Shown here one piece after another: positions 27,392 to 36,713 of a DNA stretch of 64,000 nt. This DNA comes from Subsaximicrobium wynnwilliamsii. Lineage in GTDB: Bacteria; Bacteroidota; Bacteroidia; Flavobacteriales; Flavobacteriaceae. Each line of letters starts with the position of its first letter. Position 1 is the stretch's first letter. The DNA lies in assembly GCF_007997225.1 (NCBI RefSeq), contig NZ_VORM01000005.1, positions 248,001 through 312,000 on the forward strand, given 5' to 3'. The notes beneath the pieces were generated by a model. It made no database searches, was not told where the DNA came from, and was given only the letters and a program-made list of their open reading frames with translations. The translations under genes were made by a program, and so were the position numbers.

Positions 27392-28018
27392 CTATTTTTC
27401 CGAAGTAAATATCAAAACAGCAATCCCAACAAACACCACAATCTGCAACCACTTCAAGTACAAACCAATGCGTTTATGTCCCTTGATATATGAGGAAATC
27501 GAACCCGCCAAAAGTGCTATGCTGCTAAAAATAATTAGAGACACCAGCATAAAAAGTAAGCCTAAAATATAAAATTGAGCCACAGTGCCCATGGTATCAC
27601 TAAATAAGAATCCAGGAAAAAATGCCAAAAAGAAAATAGAGACCTTCGGGTTAAGCACGTTCATGATGACACCTTGTTTGAAAAGTTGGCTGAGGCTCTT
27701 CTTCTTAATTTGATTCGAGCCCAGATCCAAAGCGGCATCCGATTTATACACTTGATAGGCCAAATAGAGCAAGTAAACTGCTCCAAATAATTTAAGCAGA
27801 AAGAACAGGGTATCGTTGGCCTTTATAAGTGCCGAAACGCCAAAAGCCACTAAGCTGGTATGCACCAAACAGCCCGAAATCAAGCCTGCAACAGTGGCGA
27901 GTCCAGACTTTTTTCCATTCACAAGGCTTTGCATCAGCACATAAATATTGTCAGGTCCAGGTGAAATGGCCAGTGCGGAAGTTGCTAGCATAAAGGAAAT
28001 CAATAGGTCGTAATGCAA
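27392..28018 (-). CDS. LysE/RhtB-family amino-acid exporter
   Basis: A 208-residue membrane protein of the LysE family. The N-terminal signature SPGPDNIYVLMQSLVNGKKSGL is typical, followed by six hydrophobic segments. Such exporters remove amino acids or their analogues from the cytoplasm, and the exact substrate is not readable. It is 38 bases upstream of the HMG-CoA lyase gene on the same strand, so the two are probably co-transcribed. Confidence 0.9.
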   Translation of the reverse strand: MHYDLLISFMLATSALAISPGPDNIYVLMQSLVNGKKSGLATVAGLISGCLVHTSLVAFGVSALIKANDTLFFLLKLFGAVYLLYLAYQVYKSDAALDLGSNQIKKKSLSQLFKQGVIMNVLNPKVSIFFLAFFPGFLFSDTMGTVAQFYILGLLFMLVSLIIFSSIALLAGSISSYIKGHKRIGLYLKWLQIVVFVGIAVLIFTSEK

Positions 28019-28600
28019 ACTGAAGGATTTTCAGTAAAAATACTATTTAATATGATTGGGCGACTATAATGAATCCAGAGCATCTCAAAATCCAAGACTG
28101 CTGGATCTAATTCTGAAGCGTGAGGAAAGACTTAAGATTTGAGACGCAGTATTTAGGACCTAAGACCTAAGACTTAAGACTTATTAAATACAGATTTTGC
28201 AAGCTACCCCAGCACTCAATCTCGTGGATTGTTACAGTCGCCACAATATGAACGTACAAGCATTCAGTTTCTAAAAAATAGAAAACCTTTTTTTAAAAAT
28301 TGACGAGTCAGCTGAATTTTTATTGGAACACGATACAATTAAATTCTAAAAGCTGTCGTTTATCGATTTTTTCGGAAGGATTCAGACTCAAAAAATACCG
28401 AATGGGCTTCAAAATCAGGCTTCAGGATTGATAGATACAAATTAGTTTTATGCTAGTTGTAGGAATAAACTTATTAAAATTATCGATTGTAAATTATACA
28501 TAATTTTAAACGACTGTAAATCAGTGGTATTAATATTTGTAAGAAAAATTTGTCGATATTATTCATGTATTTTGACGAATTATTTACCCTTTTATCGATA
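28019..28600. other. Gene-free interval upstream of the M43 protease
   Basis: No gene is supported. A tandem tract of GACCTAA/GACTTAA-type units (about 28158-28182) is the only regular structure. The rest is AT-rich and unremarkable. Confidence 0.5.
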
Positions 28601-28607
28601 TTAATTT

Positions 28608-28615
28608 TATATTTG
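28608..28615 (+). promoter_or_regulatory. -7 promoter motif of the M43 protease gene
   Basis: TATATTTG matches the Bacteroidota -7 box fully and lies 24 bases before the start. The upstream half is weak: a TTTA, not TTG, sits near the right spacing. Confidence 0.4.
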
Positions 28616-28638
28616 CCTCATAACTTAACCTAGAATTC

Positions 28639-30387
28639 ATGTTAAAGAAACTACTACACTCAGTCCCAAAAATGAGCGTATTTGTGATGATCATGTGTTG
28701 CGTATCACTAATGAGCGCACAAGATGAAGCACAATGCGGTACACTCGAAACGCCAGAATCTGAAACCATATTTCAGGATATGTTGCCACGACTCAGAAAC
28801 ATTGAGAGCAATTACATGCAGAGTTCAATGTCACGAACTCCAAGCAGCAAAAGTTTTGTGCCCATCAAAGCTCATATCCTTAGAAGAAGTGACGGTACTG
28901 GTGGCTTGACCCAATCACAACTTGATGATGCCATTGCAGAAATGAATGTGTTTTATGCAAATGCCTCAATGGAGTTTTTTATCTGTGATGCCATCAACTA
29001 TATTGATGATACCGATTTTTATGATTTTGAACCCTCAGAGGAATATAGCCTGACCAATTCGCGTGATGTTGACAACGTCGTGAATATTTATTTCGCAAAT
29101 AGCGTTGCCTCCAATACGGGTAACAGTTTATGTGGTTATGCCTATTATCCTGGTGGCCCAGAGCGAATTTTGATGAAAAATTCATGCACCACCAATGGCA
29201 GTACCCTAGCACACGAGATGGGTCATTTCTTCTCATTGAGACATACACATGGCGCTGGCACCAGCACAAATGAACTGGTCAATGGATCTAACTGTAGCGC
29301 CAGCGGTGACTATATTTGTGATACCGCAGCCGATCCGCGATTGGGATATAGCAACGTAAGCAGTTCTTGTGTTTATACAGGCACTTCAACAGATGCCAAC
29401 AACGACACTTATGCCCCAGACCCAAATAACGTTATGTCTTATTCCCGCAAACAGTGTAGAACATTGTTTACACAACAACAATATGCGAGAATCCAAGCCA
29501 CCTATCAAACCTCAAGAAGTAATTTGACCTGCCCTAGTTTCAACATCGCTTTTGACAGTGATTTGAGTATGGATTGTAGCAACTCCCTTACCGTTAACTT
29601 TAGCGATGACGGTGTTGGCGCCACGGCTTGGGAATGGGATGTGAATGGTGATGGTACCATAGATTACACGACCCAAAATCCAGAGCATACTTATGATGCA
29701 GCAGGTAAATACGATGTGGCTTTGACCATTTCCAACGAGCAGTCCACAACAATTACCATGACCAAACCTGAGTTTATCAATGTTGGCGTTAACCAATTTG
29801 AGACCTCGAGTATTGAACTGAGCTTGACAACCGATAATTTTCCTGAAGAAACCACTTGGAATTTCAAAGACGGCGATGGCAACATCCTATACTCTGGAGG
29901 GCCATATATTGAAGGTCAAGACGAGAATACCATCTTTACCCAGGTAATGAACATCAATGGTTCTGGCTGTTATAGCTTTGAAATTGAAGATAGCTTTGGT
30001 GATGGTATTTGCTGTTCTGAAGGCAGTGGTAGTTATGAGTTGAAAGATACTACTGGCAATGTTATCATTTCTGGCGCCGATTATGGCTCCGGTGAAGTGA
30101 CGCTTTTGTCCAATGCCGTTTTATCTACGCAAAGCTTCTTTACCACGAACCATATTGCGGTATTTCCAAATCCCGCGAGTTCTGTTTTGAATGTAAAACT
30201 TTCAGATCAGACCGAATTGCCAGATGCTTTCAAAATCTATAATATCTTAGGTCAAACCGTATTGCAAAAAGCCGTGCGATCCAATGCTGATCTAAAGATC
30301 GATATATCCTCATTGTCTAATGGCATGTATTTTATCAAATTATCGCAAAGCGACCGCTTGATATCCATCCCATTTGTGAAAGCATAA
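28639..30387 (+). CDS. Secreted M43 metalloprotease with PKD domain and T9SS tail
   Basis: A 582-residue secreted metalloprotease. After a signal peptide ending near SLMSAQ comes a metzincin catalytic domain of the M43 (pappalysin/cytophagalysin) type: HEMGHFFSLRH (zinc ligands His192, His196, His202) and a Met-turn at NVMSYS (Met266). A PKD-like beta domain (about residues 310-385, WEWDVNGDGTIDYTTQNPEHTY) follows, then a second beta domain (about 385-490, CYSFEIEDSFGDGICC), and a T9SS type A sorting domain (AVFPNPASSVLNVKL to FVKA). It should be exported to the cell surface or medium and degrade protein. Confidence 0.93.
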   Translation: MLKKLLHSVPKMSVFVMIMCCVSLMSAQDEAQCGTLETPESETIFQDMLPRLRNIESNYMQSSMSRTPSSKSFVPIKAHILRRSDGTGGLTQSQLDDAIAEMNVFYANASMEFFICDAINYIDDTDFYDFEPSEEYSLTNSRDVDNVVNIYFANSVASNTGNSLCGYAYYPGGPERILMKNSCTTNGSTLAHEMGHFFSLRHTHGAGTSTNELVNGSNCSASGDYICDTAADPRLGYSNVSSSCVYTGTSTDANNDTYAPDPNNVMSYSRKQCRTLFTQQQYARIQATYQTSRSNLTCPSFNIAFDSDLSMDCSNSLTVNFSDDGVGATAWEWDVNGDGTIDYTTQNPEHTYDAAGKYDVALTISNEQSTTITMTKPEFINVGVNQFETSSIELSLTTDNFPEETTWNFKDGDGNILYSGGPYIEGQDENTIFTQVMNINGSGCYSFEIEDSFGDGICCSEGSGSYELKDTTGNVIISGADYGSGEVTLLSNAVLSTQSFFTTNHIAVFPNPASSVLNVKLSDQTELPDAFKIYNILGQTVLQKAVRSNADLKIDISSLSNGMYFIKLSQSDRLISIPFVKA

Positions 30388-30426
30388 AAAGTAGAGTTTT
30401 TAAGTGTTTTTAAGTGTTTTTTATTG

Positions 30427-30461
30427 AAGCGAATCAGGCCTTGTCCTGGTTCGCTTTTTTT
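30427..30461 (+). terminator. Terminator of the M43 protease gene overlapping the pyrD stop
   Basis: A 12-pair stem (AAGCGAATCAGG at 30427-30438 with its complement at 30445-30456, one G-T pair) is followed by TTTTTTT. It serves the plus strand. The pyrD stop codon (30434-30436) lies inside its left arm. Just before it are tandem TTTTTAAGTG copies (30397-30417). Confidence 0.85.
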
Positions 30462-31468
30462 ATGATGGCTTTGTTGATGTCTTTGATCAATTGCGGACCT
30501 TCATAAATAAAACCGGTATAGAGCTGCAGTAAATCGGCTCCAGCTTCCAATTTCTCCATGGCATCTGCAGCGCTATGAATGCCACCCACACCTATGATTG
30601 GGAATGCTTTATTGCTTTTTTCAGCCAAAAACCGAATCACTTCCGTAGCGCGATTTGTCAAAGGTTTGCCACTTAAACCTCCCATTTCGGCTTTGTGCTC
30701 ACTCTGCAAATTTTGACGTGCAATGGTAGTGTTTGTCGCAATTACGCCATCTATTTTTGTGTCGGCAACAATGTCTATGATGTCCATCAATTGTGAGTCG
30801 GTCAAATCTGGTGCGATTTTTAGCAAGATGGGTTTTTGCCTTTCCTGCTTAGCGTTCTCAACTTGAAGTTCGTTTAAAAGTGCTGTCAAGGGCGCTTTAT
30901 CTTGCAAAGCCCTCAAATTGGGCGTATTTGGTGAGCTCACATTGACCACAAAATAATCCACGTATTTAAAAAGCGCATTGAAACAGATTCGGTAATCTTC
31001 AACCGCATCTTCATTGGCAGTGACTTTATTCTTACCTATATTACCTCCAATCAAGACATTTTTATTCTTTTTCAAACGTTCAACCGCTTCGGCAACACCA
31101 GCATTATTAAATCCCATACGGTTGATGATGGCTTGGTCTTCCTTCAATCTAAACAAACGCTGTTTGGGATTTCCCGCTTGGGCTTTTGGTGTGAGTGTCC
31201 CAATTTCAATAAAGCCGAAACCTAAGCTGGACAGTTCGTTATACAACTTGGCATCTTTATCAAAACCTGCGGCAAGACCTACGGGGTTTTTGAATTTCAG
31301 GCCAAAAAGTTCGCGTTCTAAAGATTTATGCTCAATAAGGTAATTGCTTCGGAAGAAAGATTGTGCTCCAGGAATCTTGAATACCTTCTGAAGCATCGAA
31401 AATGTAAAATAATGCACCTTTTCAGGATCAAAACGGAATAATAAGGGACGGATTACAGATTTGTACAT
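30434..31468 (-). CDS. pyrD: Dihydroorotate dehydrogenase, class 2 (quinone-linked)
   Basis: A 344-residue FMN enzyme of pyrimidine synthesis that oxidises dihydroorotate and passes electrons to quinone. The membrane-associating N-terminal helix ([20 protein letters not shown]) marks class 2. The catalytic segment [12 protein letters not shown] and FMN motifs [13 protein letters not shown] and [19 protein letters not shown] are present. The start at 31468 ([11 protein letters not shown]) is preferred to 31498, which would cross the predicted -7 box. It is divergent from pepT. Confidence 0.95.
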   Translation of the reverse strand: MYKSVIRPLLFRFDPEKVHYFTFSMLQKVFKIPGAQSFFRSNYLIEHKSLERELFGLKFKNPVGLAAGFDKDAKLYNELSSLGFGFIEIGTLTPKAQAGNPKQRLFRLKEDQAIINRMGFNNAGVAEAVERLKKNKNVLIGGNIGKNKVTANEDAVEDYRICFNALFKYVDYFVVNVSSPNTPNLRALQDKAPLTALLNELQVENAKQERQKPILLKIAPDLTDSQLMDIIDIVADTKIDGVIATNTTIARQNLQSEHKAEMGGLSGKPLTNRATEVIRFLAEKSNKAFPIIGVGGIHSAADAMEKLEAGADLLQLYTGFIYEGPQLIKDINKAIIKKANQDKA

Positions 31469-31486
31469 GATTACAGTATTATTCCG

Positions 31487-31494
31487 CAAAAATA
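31487..31494 (-). promoter_or_regulatory. -7 promoter motif of pyrD
   Basis: TATTTTTG on the minus strand is a full match to the -7 box. It lies about 18 bases before the chosen start. No TTG at the right spacing was seen. Confidence 0.35.
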
Positions 31495-31540
31495 GCATTC
31501 ATAAGCATAGCATCCGCTTAATCATTTTGGAAATTTATGG

Positions 31541-31548
31541 TACTTTTG
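31541..31548 (+). promoter_or_regulatory. -7 promoter motif of pepT
   Basis: TACTTTTG is a full match to the -7 box, 37 bases before pepT. A TTA twenty bases upstream (31518-31520) is a weak -33 element. Confidence 0.4.
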
Positions 31549-31585
31549 ATAAACACATACAAATCCTCAAAATTCAAAGCATCAA

Positions 31586-32827
31586 ATGATTTCTAAAGAA
31601 CATATCATCAAACGTTTTATAAGTTACGTAACCGTCGATACCGAATCGGATCCTGAAAGCACAAGCACCCCAAGTACGGCCAATCAATGGGATTTGGCCA
31701 ACGCGCTCGCTAAGGAGCTTATTTCCATTGGCATGAAAGACGTTACAATAGATACCAACGCCTACATTATGGCAACTTTGCCAAGCAATGTTGAACATGA
31801 AGTGCCCACCATTGGTTTCGTCTCACATTTTGACACCTCGCCAGATTTTACCGGTGCTAATGTCAAACCACGGGTCATAGAAAATTACGACGGTAAGGAC
31901 ATCACGCTCAATGCAGAGCAAAACGTGATCTTATCTCCAGATTATTTTGAGGATCTGCTGCTCTATAAAGGTCAGACCTTGATTGTGACCGATGGCACTA
32001 CGCTATTGGGAGCAGATGATAAGGCTGGCATTACCGAAATTGTCTCTGCCATGGAATATCTCATTCAAAATCCAGACATCAAGCACGGGAAAATCCGCGT
32101 GGGTTTTACGCCAGACGAGGAAATTGGCCGTGGCGCCCATAAATTTGATGTCGACAAGTTTGGTGCAGCATACGCTTACACCATGGATGGCAGCCAAATT
32201 GGCGAACTCGAGTATGAGAACTTCAATGCTGCTGGCGCCAAAGTGACCATTAAAGGTAAAATAGTGCATCCTGGCTATGCCAAGGGTAAAATGGTAAACT
32301 CCATGTACATTGCCACCGATTTCATAAACGCCCTGCCCCGCATGGAGACGCCAGAACATACTGAAGATTACCAAGGGTTTTTCCATCTTCAGGATATGGA
32401 TGGCAGTGTTGATGAAACTGTTTTGAAGTACATCATTAGAGATCACGATAAAGACCATTTTGAAGCGCGAAAAGAAGTGATGCAAAAACTGACCGAAGAT
32501 TTCAATGCCAAATACGAGCGTGAAGTGGTTGGTATCGAAATCAAGGACCAATACTTTAACATGCGCGAGAAAATTGAACCGGTCATGCATATTGTGGATA
32601 TTGCAGAAGAAGCGATGAAGCAATTACATATTAAACCACTTATAAAACCAATTCGAGGGGGCACCGATGGTTCACAGTTGAGCTATATGGGCTTGCCCTG
32701 CCCCAATATTTTTGCAGGTGGTCATAATTTTCACGGCCGTTACGAGTATGTGCCTGTTGAAAGTATGATTAGGGCTACGGAAGTGATTTGTAAGATTGCG
32801 GAGTTGACTGCGGAAAAACATCGATGA
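31586..32827 (+). CDS. pepT: Peptidase T (tripeptide aminopeptidase)
   Basis: A 413-residue M20-family di-zinc peptidase that releases the N-terminal residue from tripeptides in the cytosol. Metal and catalytic motifs are present in order: FVSHFDTSPDF, GADDKAGITEI, TPDEEIGRGA, and the C-terminal PIRGGTDGSQLSYMG and GGHNFHGRYEYV. The dimerisation (lid) domain lies between. Length equals typical PepT. The repeat tract begins only about 50 bases after the stop. Confidence 0.95.
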   Translation: MISKEHIIKRFISYVTVDTESDPESTSTPSTANQWDLANALAKELISIGMKDVTIDTNAYIMATLPSNVEHEVPTIGFVSHFDTSPDFTGANVKPRVIENYDGKDITLNAEQNVILSPDYFEDLLLYKGQTLIVTDGTTLLGADDKAGITEIVSAMEYLIQNPDIKHGKIRVGFTPDEEIGRGAHKFDVDKFGAAYAYTMDGSQIGELEYENFNAAGAKVTIKGKIVHPGYAKGKMVNSMYIATDFINALPRMETPEHTEDYQGFFHLQDMDGSVDETVLKYIIRDHDKDHFEARKEVMQKLTEDFNAKYEREVVGIEIKDQYFNMREKIEPVMHIVDIAEEAMKQLHIKPLIKPIRGGTDGSQLSYMGLPCPNIFAGGHNFHGRYEYVPVESMIRATEVICKIAELTAEKHR

Positions 32828-32884
32828 AGATGAGGATGGAGATGAAGATGAAGATGAAGTCGAGGATGTCTATAAAATAGAATT

Positions 32885-33265
32885 TCTCGCAAAGGCGCAA
32901 AGGCGCAGAGTTGTGAGGGCGCAACGACGCAGAACTGTGAAGACGCAATGGCGCAAAGACGCAGAGTTGTGAAGGCGCAAAGGTGCAGAGTTGCGAAGAC
33001 GCAAACGCGCAAAGGCGCAGAGTTGTGAGGGCGCAACGACGCAGAACTGTGAAGACGCAATGGCGCAATGGCGCAAAGACGCAAAGCTGTGAAGACGCAA
33101 AGGCGCAAAGACGCAGAGTTCTGAAGGCGCAAAGGTGCAACGACGCAAAGCTGTGACGACGCAAAGGTGCAAAGGTGCAGAGTTGTGAAGACGCAAAGGC
33201 GCAAAGACGCAGAGTTGCAAAGGCACAAAGCTGTGAAGACGCAAAGACGCAGAGTTGCGAAGACC
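32885..33265. repeat. Degenerate short-period repeat tract of GCGCAAAGAC-type units
   Basis: A stretch of about 380 bases is built from 8-9-base units such as GACGCAAAG, GGCGCAAAG and CGCAGAGTTG, largely in a nine-base rhythm. A higher-order copy is visible: the roughly 60-base segment from 32895 recurs from 33007, 112 bases apart. Base composition is very G/A-rich on the plus strand and lacks stop codons in all three minus-strand frames, which creates long false ORFs. The source unit resembles the intergenic CGCAAAGACGCAAAG repeats seen in many Bacteroidota, in greatly expanded form. Transcription or function is not evident. Confidence 0.9.
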
Positions 33266-33489
33266 TAGAAGCTGAACAAATTATAAAATGAATAAGAATC
33301 GAAGTCAATGGCTTGATAACTTCTGAAAATTGATTTGGGATATCCCAGCTATTTCCCTGTAAATTGTTTAACTTTACACGATAAACATTAAACAGTTTTG
33401 AGTAAGATTCAGTAGATAGGTAAATGATTTTTCTGCGGAAAGATTTGAGAGCTATTTTAGAATTTAAAACTGTTGTACAACGGAAGCTC

Positions 33490-34032
33490 ATGAACCCTAT
33501 GAAACTATTTTTTCAGACCTTATTTAAAAATCCGAAAACCGAAACCAAGATGGCAGTCGATTCTATTTACGATATCAAAATCAAGAGTTTGCAAGATCAA
33601 GCCTTAGACTTATCCCAGTATAAGGGTAAATACTTACTTTTTGTCAACGTGGCTTCCAAATGTGGCTTTACGCCACAATATAAAGAGTTGCAAGAATTAT
33701 ATGATGCACATAAAGAACACCTCGTAGTGATTGGTGTGCCTTGCAATCAGTTTGGCAGTCAGGAACCTGGATCGTCTGAGACCATTGCTGAATTCTGTGA
33801 GGTCAATTATGGGGTCAGTTTTCCAATCACGGAAAAAATTGATGTCAAGGGATCGCAGCAGCATCCGCTTTACCAATGGCTTACCCAAAAGATCAACAAT
33901 GGGCAGATGGATTCTTCCGTGAAATGGAATTTTCAAAAATACCTCATCGACCCCAAAGGCGATTATGTAGATTATTACCTGTCTACAACAAGCCCTGCGA
34001 GCTCAAAGATTACTAAACATTTAAAAAACTAA
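33490..34032 (+). CDS. Glutathione peroxidase-family enzyme
   Basis: A thioredoxin-fold peroxidase of about 180 residues. The catalytic cysteine is in NVASKCGFTPQY; Gln and Trp/Asn of the tetrad are in PCNQFGSQEPG and WNFQKYLID. Cys takes the place of selenocysteine, as in most bacterial members, which mostly use thioredoxin as reductant. Starts at 33424, 33490, 33499 and 33550 are possible; 33490 is chosen because a GGAAG-like purine run precedes it, and the sequence before residue 40 is not conserved family sequence. A 12-bp palindrome (TGGGATATCCCA, 33336-33347) lies upstream. It protects against hydroperoxides. Confidence 0.9.
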   Translation: MNPMKLFFQTLFKNPKTETKMAVDSIYDIKIKSLQDQALDLSQYKGKYLLFVNVASKCGFTPQYKELQELYDAHKEHLVVIGVPCNQFGSQEPGSSETIAEFCEVNYGVSFPITEKIDVKGSQQHPLYQWLTQKINNGQMDSSVKWNFQKYLIDPKGDYVDYYLSTTSPASSKITKHLKN

Positions 34033-34036
34033 AATC

Positions 34037-34207
34037 ATGTTCAATTTATTCAAAAAGACTTCCGAAGCAGATAAACTTCAGAAAAAATACGAAAAACTCA
34101 TGAAAGAGTGGCATGCACTTTCCACCACCAACAGAGGCGAAAGCGATAAAAAATATGCCGAGGCGCAGGAGGTCCAAGATCAAATCGTAGCTTTACAAGA
34201 CAAATAA
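34037..34207 (+). CDS. Small Lacal_2735-type protein
   Basis: A 56-residue charged, helical protein starting MFNLFKKTSEADKLQKKYEK. It lies four bases after the peroxidase stop and is clearly co-transcribed. The pattern (MFNLFKKxS, then KLQKKYEKLMKEWHALSTTNR) matches the small Lacal_2735 family of Bacteroidota, which I recognise by name but whose function is unknown. It is predicted as one or two amphipathic helices, mostly Lys, Glu and Gln. Codon usage fits its neighbours. Confidence 0.82.
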   Translation: MFNLFKKTSEADKLQKKYEKLMKEWHALSTTNRGESDKKYAEAQEVQDQIVALQDK

Positions 34208-34344
34208 ACAGTCTCAAGGCAACATCCTTTAGCTTGCAAAAGCTCAAATATGAAAAGGAGGTTTCATTTCAAAGGCTTCCGTTCGGAAAATCAGATGAAC
34301 TTAAGTAGATTTGTGAATCACTAAACTCAACTAGAAGGGATCAT

Positions 34345-34806
34345 ATGAAATTCTGGAAAGCATTTATAGTATTTCTCATTCTTAATTTTGCTGCTTTAGG
34401 CCTAGGCGCTTGGCTTATGGGCGATGGCGCACAATCCCAGTGGTATTTGGCTTTGAATAAAGCACCTTGGACGCCACCTGGCTGGGTGTTTGGCGCTGCT
34501 TGGACCAGCATCATGATCTTGTTTTCCATTTACATGGCGTTTTTAATCAATGCGCGAACCACCAAGAAAGTCATTATCCTATTTTTTGTGCAGTTTCTGC
34601 TCAACATTAGTTGGAATTTGGTGTTTTTCAACCAGCAACTCATTGCTATCGGTTTGGCGGTTATTACAGCGCTGACTCTCATTGTAGCTGCATTTTTTGT
34701 GACCTATCTAAACGATCTCAAGTGGAAATCACTGTTGATCCTCCCCTACCTCATTTGGTTGGGCATCGCAACCTCGCTCAATCTATACGTCTTCATTTAC
34801 AACTAA
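34345..34806 (+). CDS. TspO/MBR-family tryptophan-rich sensor protein
   Basis: A 153-residue membrane protein with five hydrophobic segments. The conserved motifs are APWTPPGWVFGAAW in the first loop and ISWNLVFF in the middle. TspO proteins bind porphyrins and link oxygen, light or tetrapyrrole levels to stress and pigment control. It stands upstream of an SRPBCC protein and a photolyase, so a light or photo-oxidative stress setting is plausible. Confidence 0.92.
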   Translation: MKFWKAFIVFLILNFAALGLGAWLMGDGAQSQWYLALNKAPWTPPGWVFGAAWTSIMILFSIYMAFLINARTTKKVIILFFVQFLLNISWNLVFFNQQLIAIGLAVITALTLIVAAFFVTYLNDLKWKSLLILPYLIWLGIATSLNLYVFIYN

Positions 34807-34836
34807 TTAAAGAGCCCCGTAAGGGCGGAACAACAC

Positions 34837-35304
34837 ATGAAAATATACACGCTACACAAATCCCAAAAACTTCCGATTTCTTTGGAAACCGCATGGGATT
34901 TTCTTTCAGATCCAAAAAATCTCAAAACCATAACTCCTGAATATATGGGCTTCAACATCATTTCTGGAGCCGATAGACCCATGTATGCTGGGCAGCTTAT
35001 TCAATACATTGTAACCCCTATTTTAGGCATCAAGACCAAATGGGTCACCGAAATCACGCATAGTGTCAAAAACGAATATTTTGTGGACGAACAACGTTAT
35101 GGACCCTATGCTCTATGGCATCACAAACATTTTATCAAGGAAATTGAGGGAGGCGTTGAAATGGAAGATATTATTGATTACAAAGTCCCTTTTGGTTTTT
35201 TAGGACAGTTGGTGCATCCTTTTTTGGTCAAACCCAAATTGGAAGAGATTTTCAACTACCGAACCACCAAACTTGAAGAGATGTTTGGAACCTATGGGAA
35301 ATAA
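34837..35304 (+). CDS. SRPBCC-fold protein
   Basis: A 155-residue protein with the SRPBCC pattern: IYTLHKSQKLPISLETAWDFLSDPKNLKTITPEYMGF, a mid-body FVDEQRYGPYALWHHKHFIKE, and a C-terminal helix with IFNYRTTKLEEMF. Proteins of this type often lie next to photolyase or NAD-dependent epimerase genes. It starts 30 bases after tspO and precedes the photolyase gene by 43 bases. Ligand and role are unknown. Confidence 0.8.
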   Translation: MKIYTLHKSQKLPISLETAWDFLSDPKNLKTITPEYMGFNIISGADRPMYAGQLIQYIVTPILGIKTKWVTEITHSVKNEYFVDEQRYGPYALWHHKHFIKEIEGGVEMEDIIDYKVPFGFLGQLVHPFLVKPKLEEIFNYRTTKLEEMFGTYGK

Positions 35305-35347
35305 AATTCCTAACATTGAACATTGAACCTTGAATTGAAAATCCCAC

Positions 35348-36655
35348 ATGAAACAACCCTTAAACATATTCTGGTTTAGACGCGATTTAAGATTAGATGA
35401 CAACCTTGGTTTTTTTGAAGCGCTCAAAAGCGATCATCCGGTGTTACCTATTTTCATCTTCGATTCTGAAATATTGGACAAACTTCCTAAAGATGACGCA
35501 AGGCTTACGTTTATCTTTAACACGCTACAGAAGATGCGCTCAGAGCTACAAGAAAAGCACGACAGTAGTTTAGCGATGTACCATGGTAAACCGAAAGCTA
35601 TTTTTGAGCAATTGCTGAAAGATTACGAGATCAATACCGTCTTTACCAATCGCGATTACGAACCTTACGCCACCGAGCGCGACGAAACCATAGAAAAATT
35701 GCTTTTAGAAGCAGATGTCAAGTTCAATACCTTTAAAGATCAAGTCATCTTCGAAAAGGATGAAGTGGTCAAGAAAGATGGCGATCCTTATGTGGTCTAT
35801 ACGCCTTATATGAAGGTATGGAAAGAAAATTTCAAAGGGCATGATCTTAAAATTTATTACACGAATGAGCATCTGGACAATTTGGTCAAAAACACGCGTT
35901 TGCCAAATTTAAGCCTTTCCGATATGGGTTTCGAATCCTCTAAACAGGCCATTGCGGATTATGAAGTGACCCCTACACTCATTCAAAACTACGAAGATAC
36001 CAGGAACTTTCCGGCATTGGATGCCACCTCTAGATTAGGCCCGCACTTGAGATTTGGAACTGTAAGCATAAGGAAAATGATCAAAAAAGCCATTGCTGAA
36101 AAAAACGAGATCTTTTGGCAAGAGTTGATTTGGCGCGAATTTTTTATGCAAATCCTTTGGCACTTTCCAAGAACGGCTGATGAAAGTTTTAAGACCAAGT
36201 ACGATCGTATTGAATGGCGTAACAACGAAGCCGAATTCAAATTGTGGTGTGAGGGCCAAACAGGGTATCCGCTAGTCGACGCGGCGATGCGACAGCTCAA
36301 CGAAACCGGATTCATGCACAACCGTGTGCGTATGTTGGTGGGCAGTTTCCTTTGTAAACATCTTTTGATTGATTGGCGCTGGGGAGAGGCTTATTTTGCT
36401 GAAAAATTGCACGATTACGAAATGTCAAGCAATGTGGGCAACTGGCAATGGGTAGCAGGATCTGGCGTTGACGCAGCACCTTATTTTAGGATTTTCAATC
36501 CCAGCACCCAAATCGACAAATTTGACAAAGACCGAAAGTTTATCAAAAAATACGTCCCAGAATTTGAAACTGCTAATTATCCCGATAAAATGGTAGATCA
36601 TAAGGAAGCACGTGAACGTTGTTTGAAAGTGTATAAAGAAGCCGTTAGTAATTAA
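35348..36655 (+). CDS. phr: Deoxyribodipyrimidine photolyase (class I CPD type)
   Basis: A 435-residue cryptochrome/photolyase family flavoprotein that repairs UV-induced pyrimidine dimers using light. The N-terminal antenna domain begins NIFWFRRDLRLDDN. The FAD-binding half has RLGPHLRFGTVSIR, QELIWREFFMQILWHFP, MHNRVRMLVGSFLCKHLL and NWQWVAGSGVDAAPYFRIFNP, including the Trp residues of the electron chain. Length is normal for class I. It is probably co-transcribed with tspO and the SRPBCC gene. Confidence 0.93.
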   Translation: MKQPLNIFWFRRDLRLDDNLGFFEALKSDHPVLPIFIFDSEILDKLPKDDARLTFIFNTLQKMRSELQEKHDSSLAMYHGKPKAIFEQLLKDYEINTVFTNRDYEPYATERDETIEKLLLEADVKFNTFKDQVIFEKDEVVKKDGDPYVVYTPYMKVWKENFKGHDLKIYYTNEHLDNLVKNTRLPNLSLSDMGFESSKQAIADYEVTPTLIQNYEDTRNFPALDATSRLGPHLRFGTVSIRKMIKKAIAEKNEIFWQELIWREFFMQILWHFPRTADESFKTKYDRIEWRNNEAEFKLWCEGQTGYPLVDAAMRQLNETGFMHNRVRMLVGSFLCKHLLIDWRWGEAYFAEKLHDYEMSSNVGNWQWVAGSGVDAAPYFRIFNPSTQIDKFDKDRKFIKKYVPEFETANYPDKMVDHKEARERCLKVYKEAVSN

Positions 36656-36713
36656 GATTAAGTTGAAACAGTATCTGCGTGACGACTACCAAGAAGACCA
36701 AAATCAATGCATT

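Noticed and set aside
32740-33491. Three long overlapping minus-strand ORFs (162, 238 and 124 codons) across the repeat after pepT
   Set aside because: They are translations of the low-complexity repeat in all three frames. They overlap each other and the end of pepT or the peroxidase start, and encode only Leu/Cys/Ala/Phe-rich repeats.
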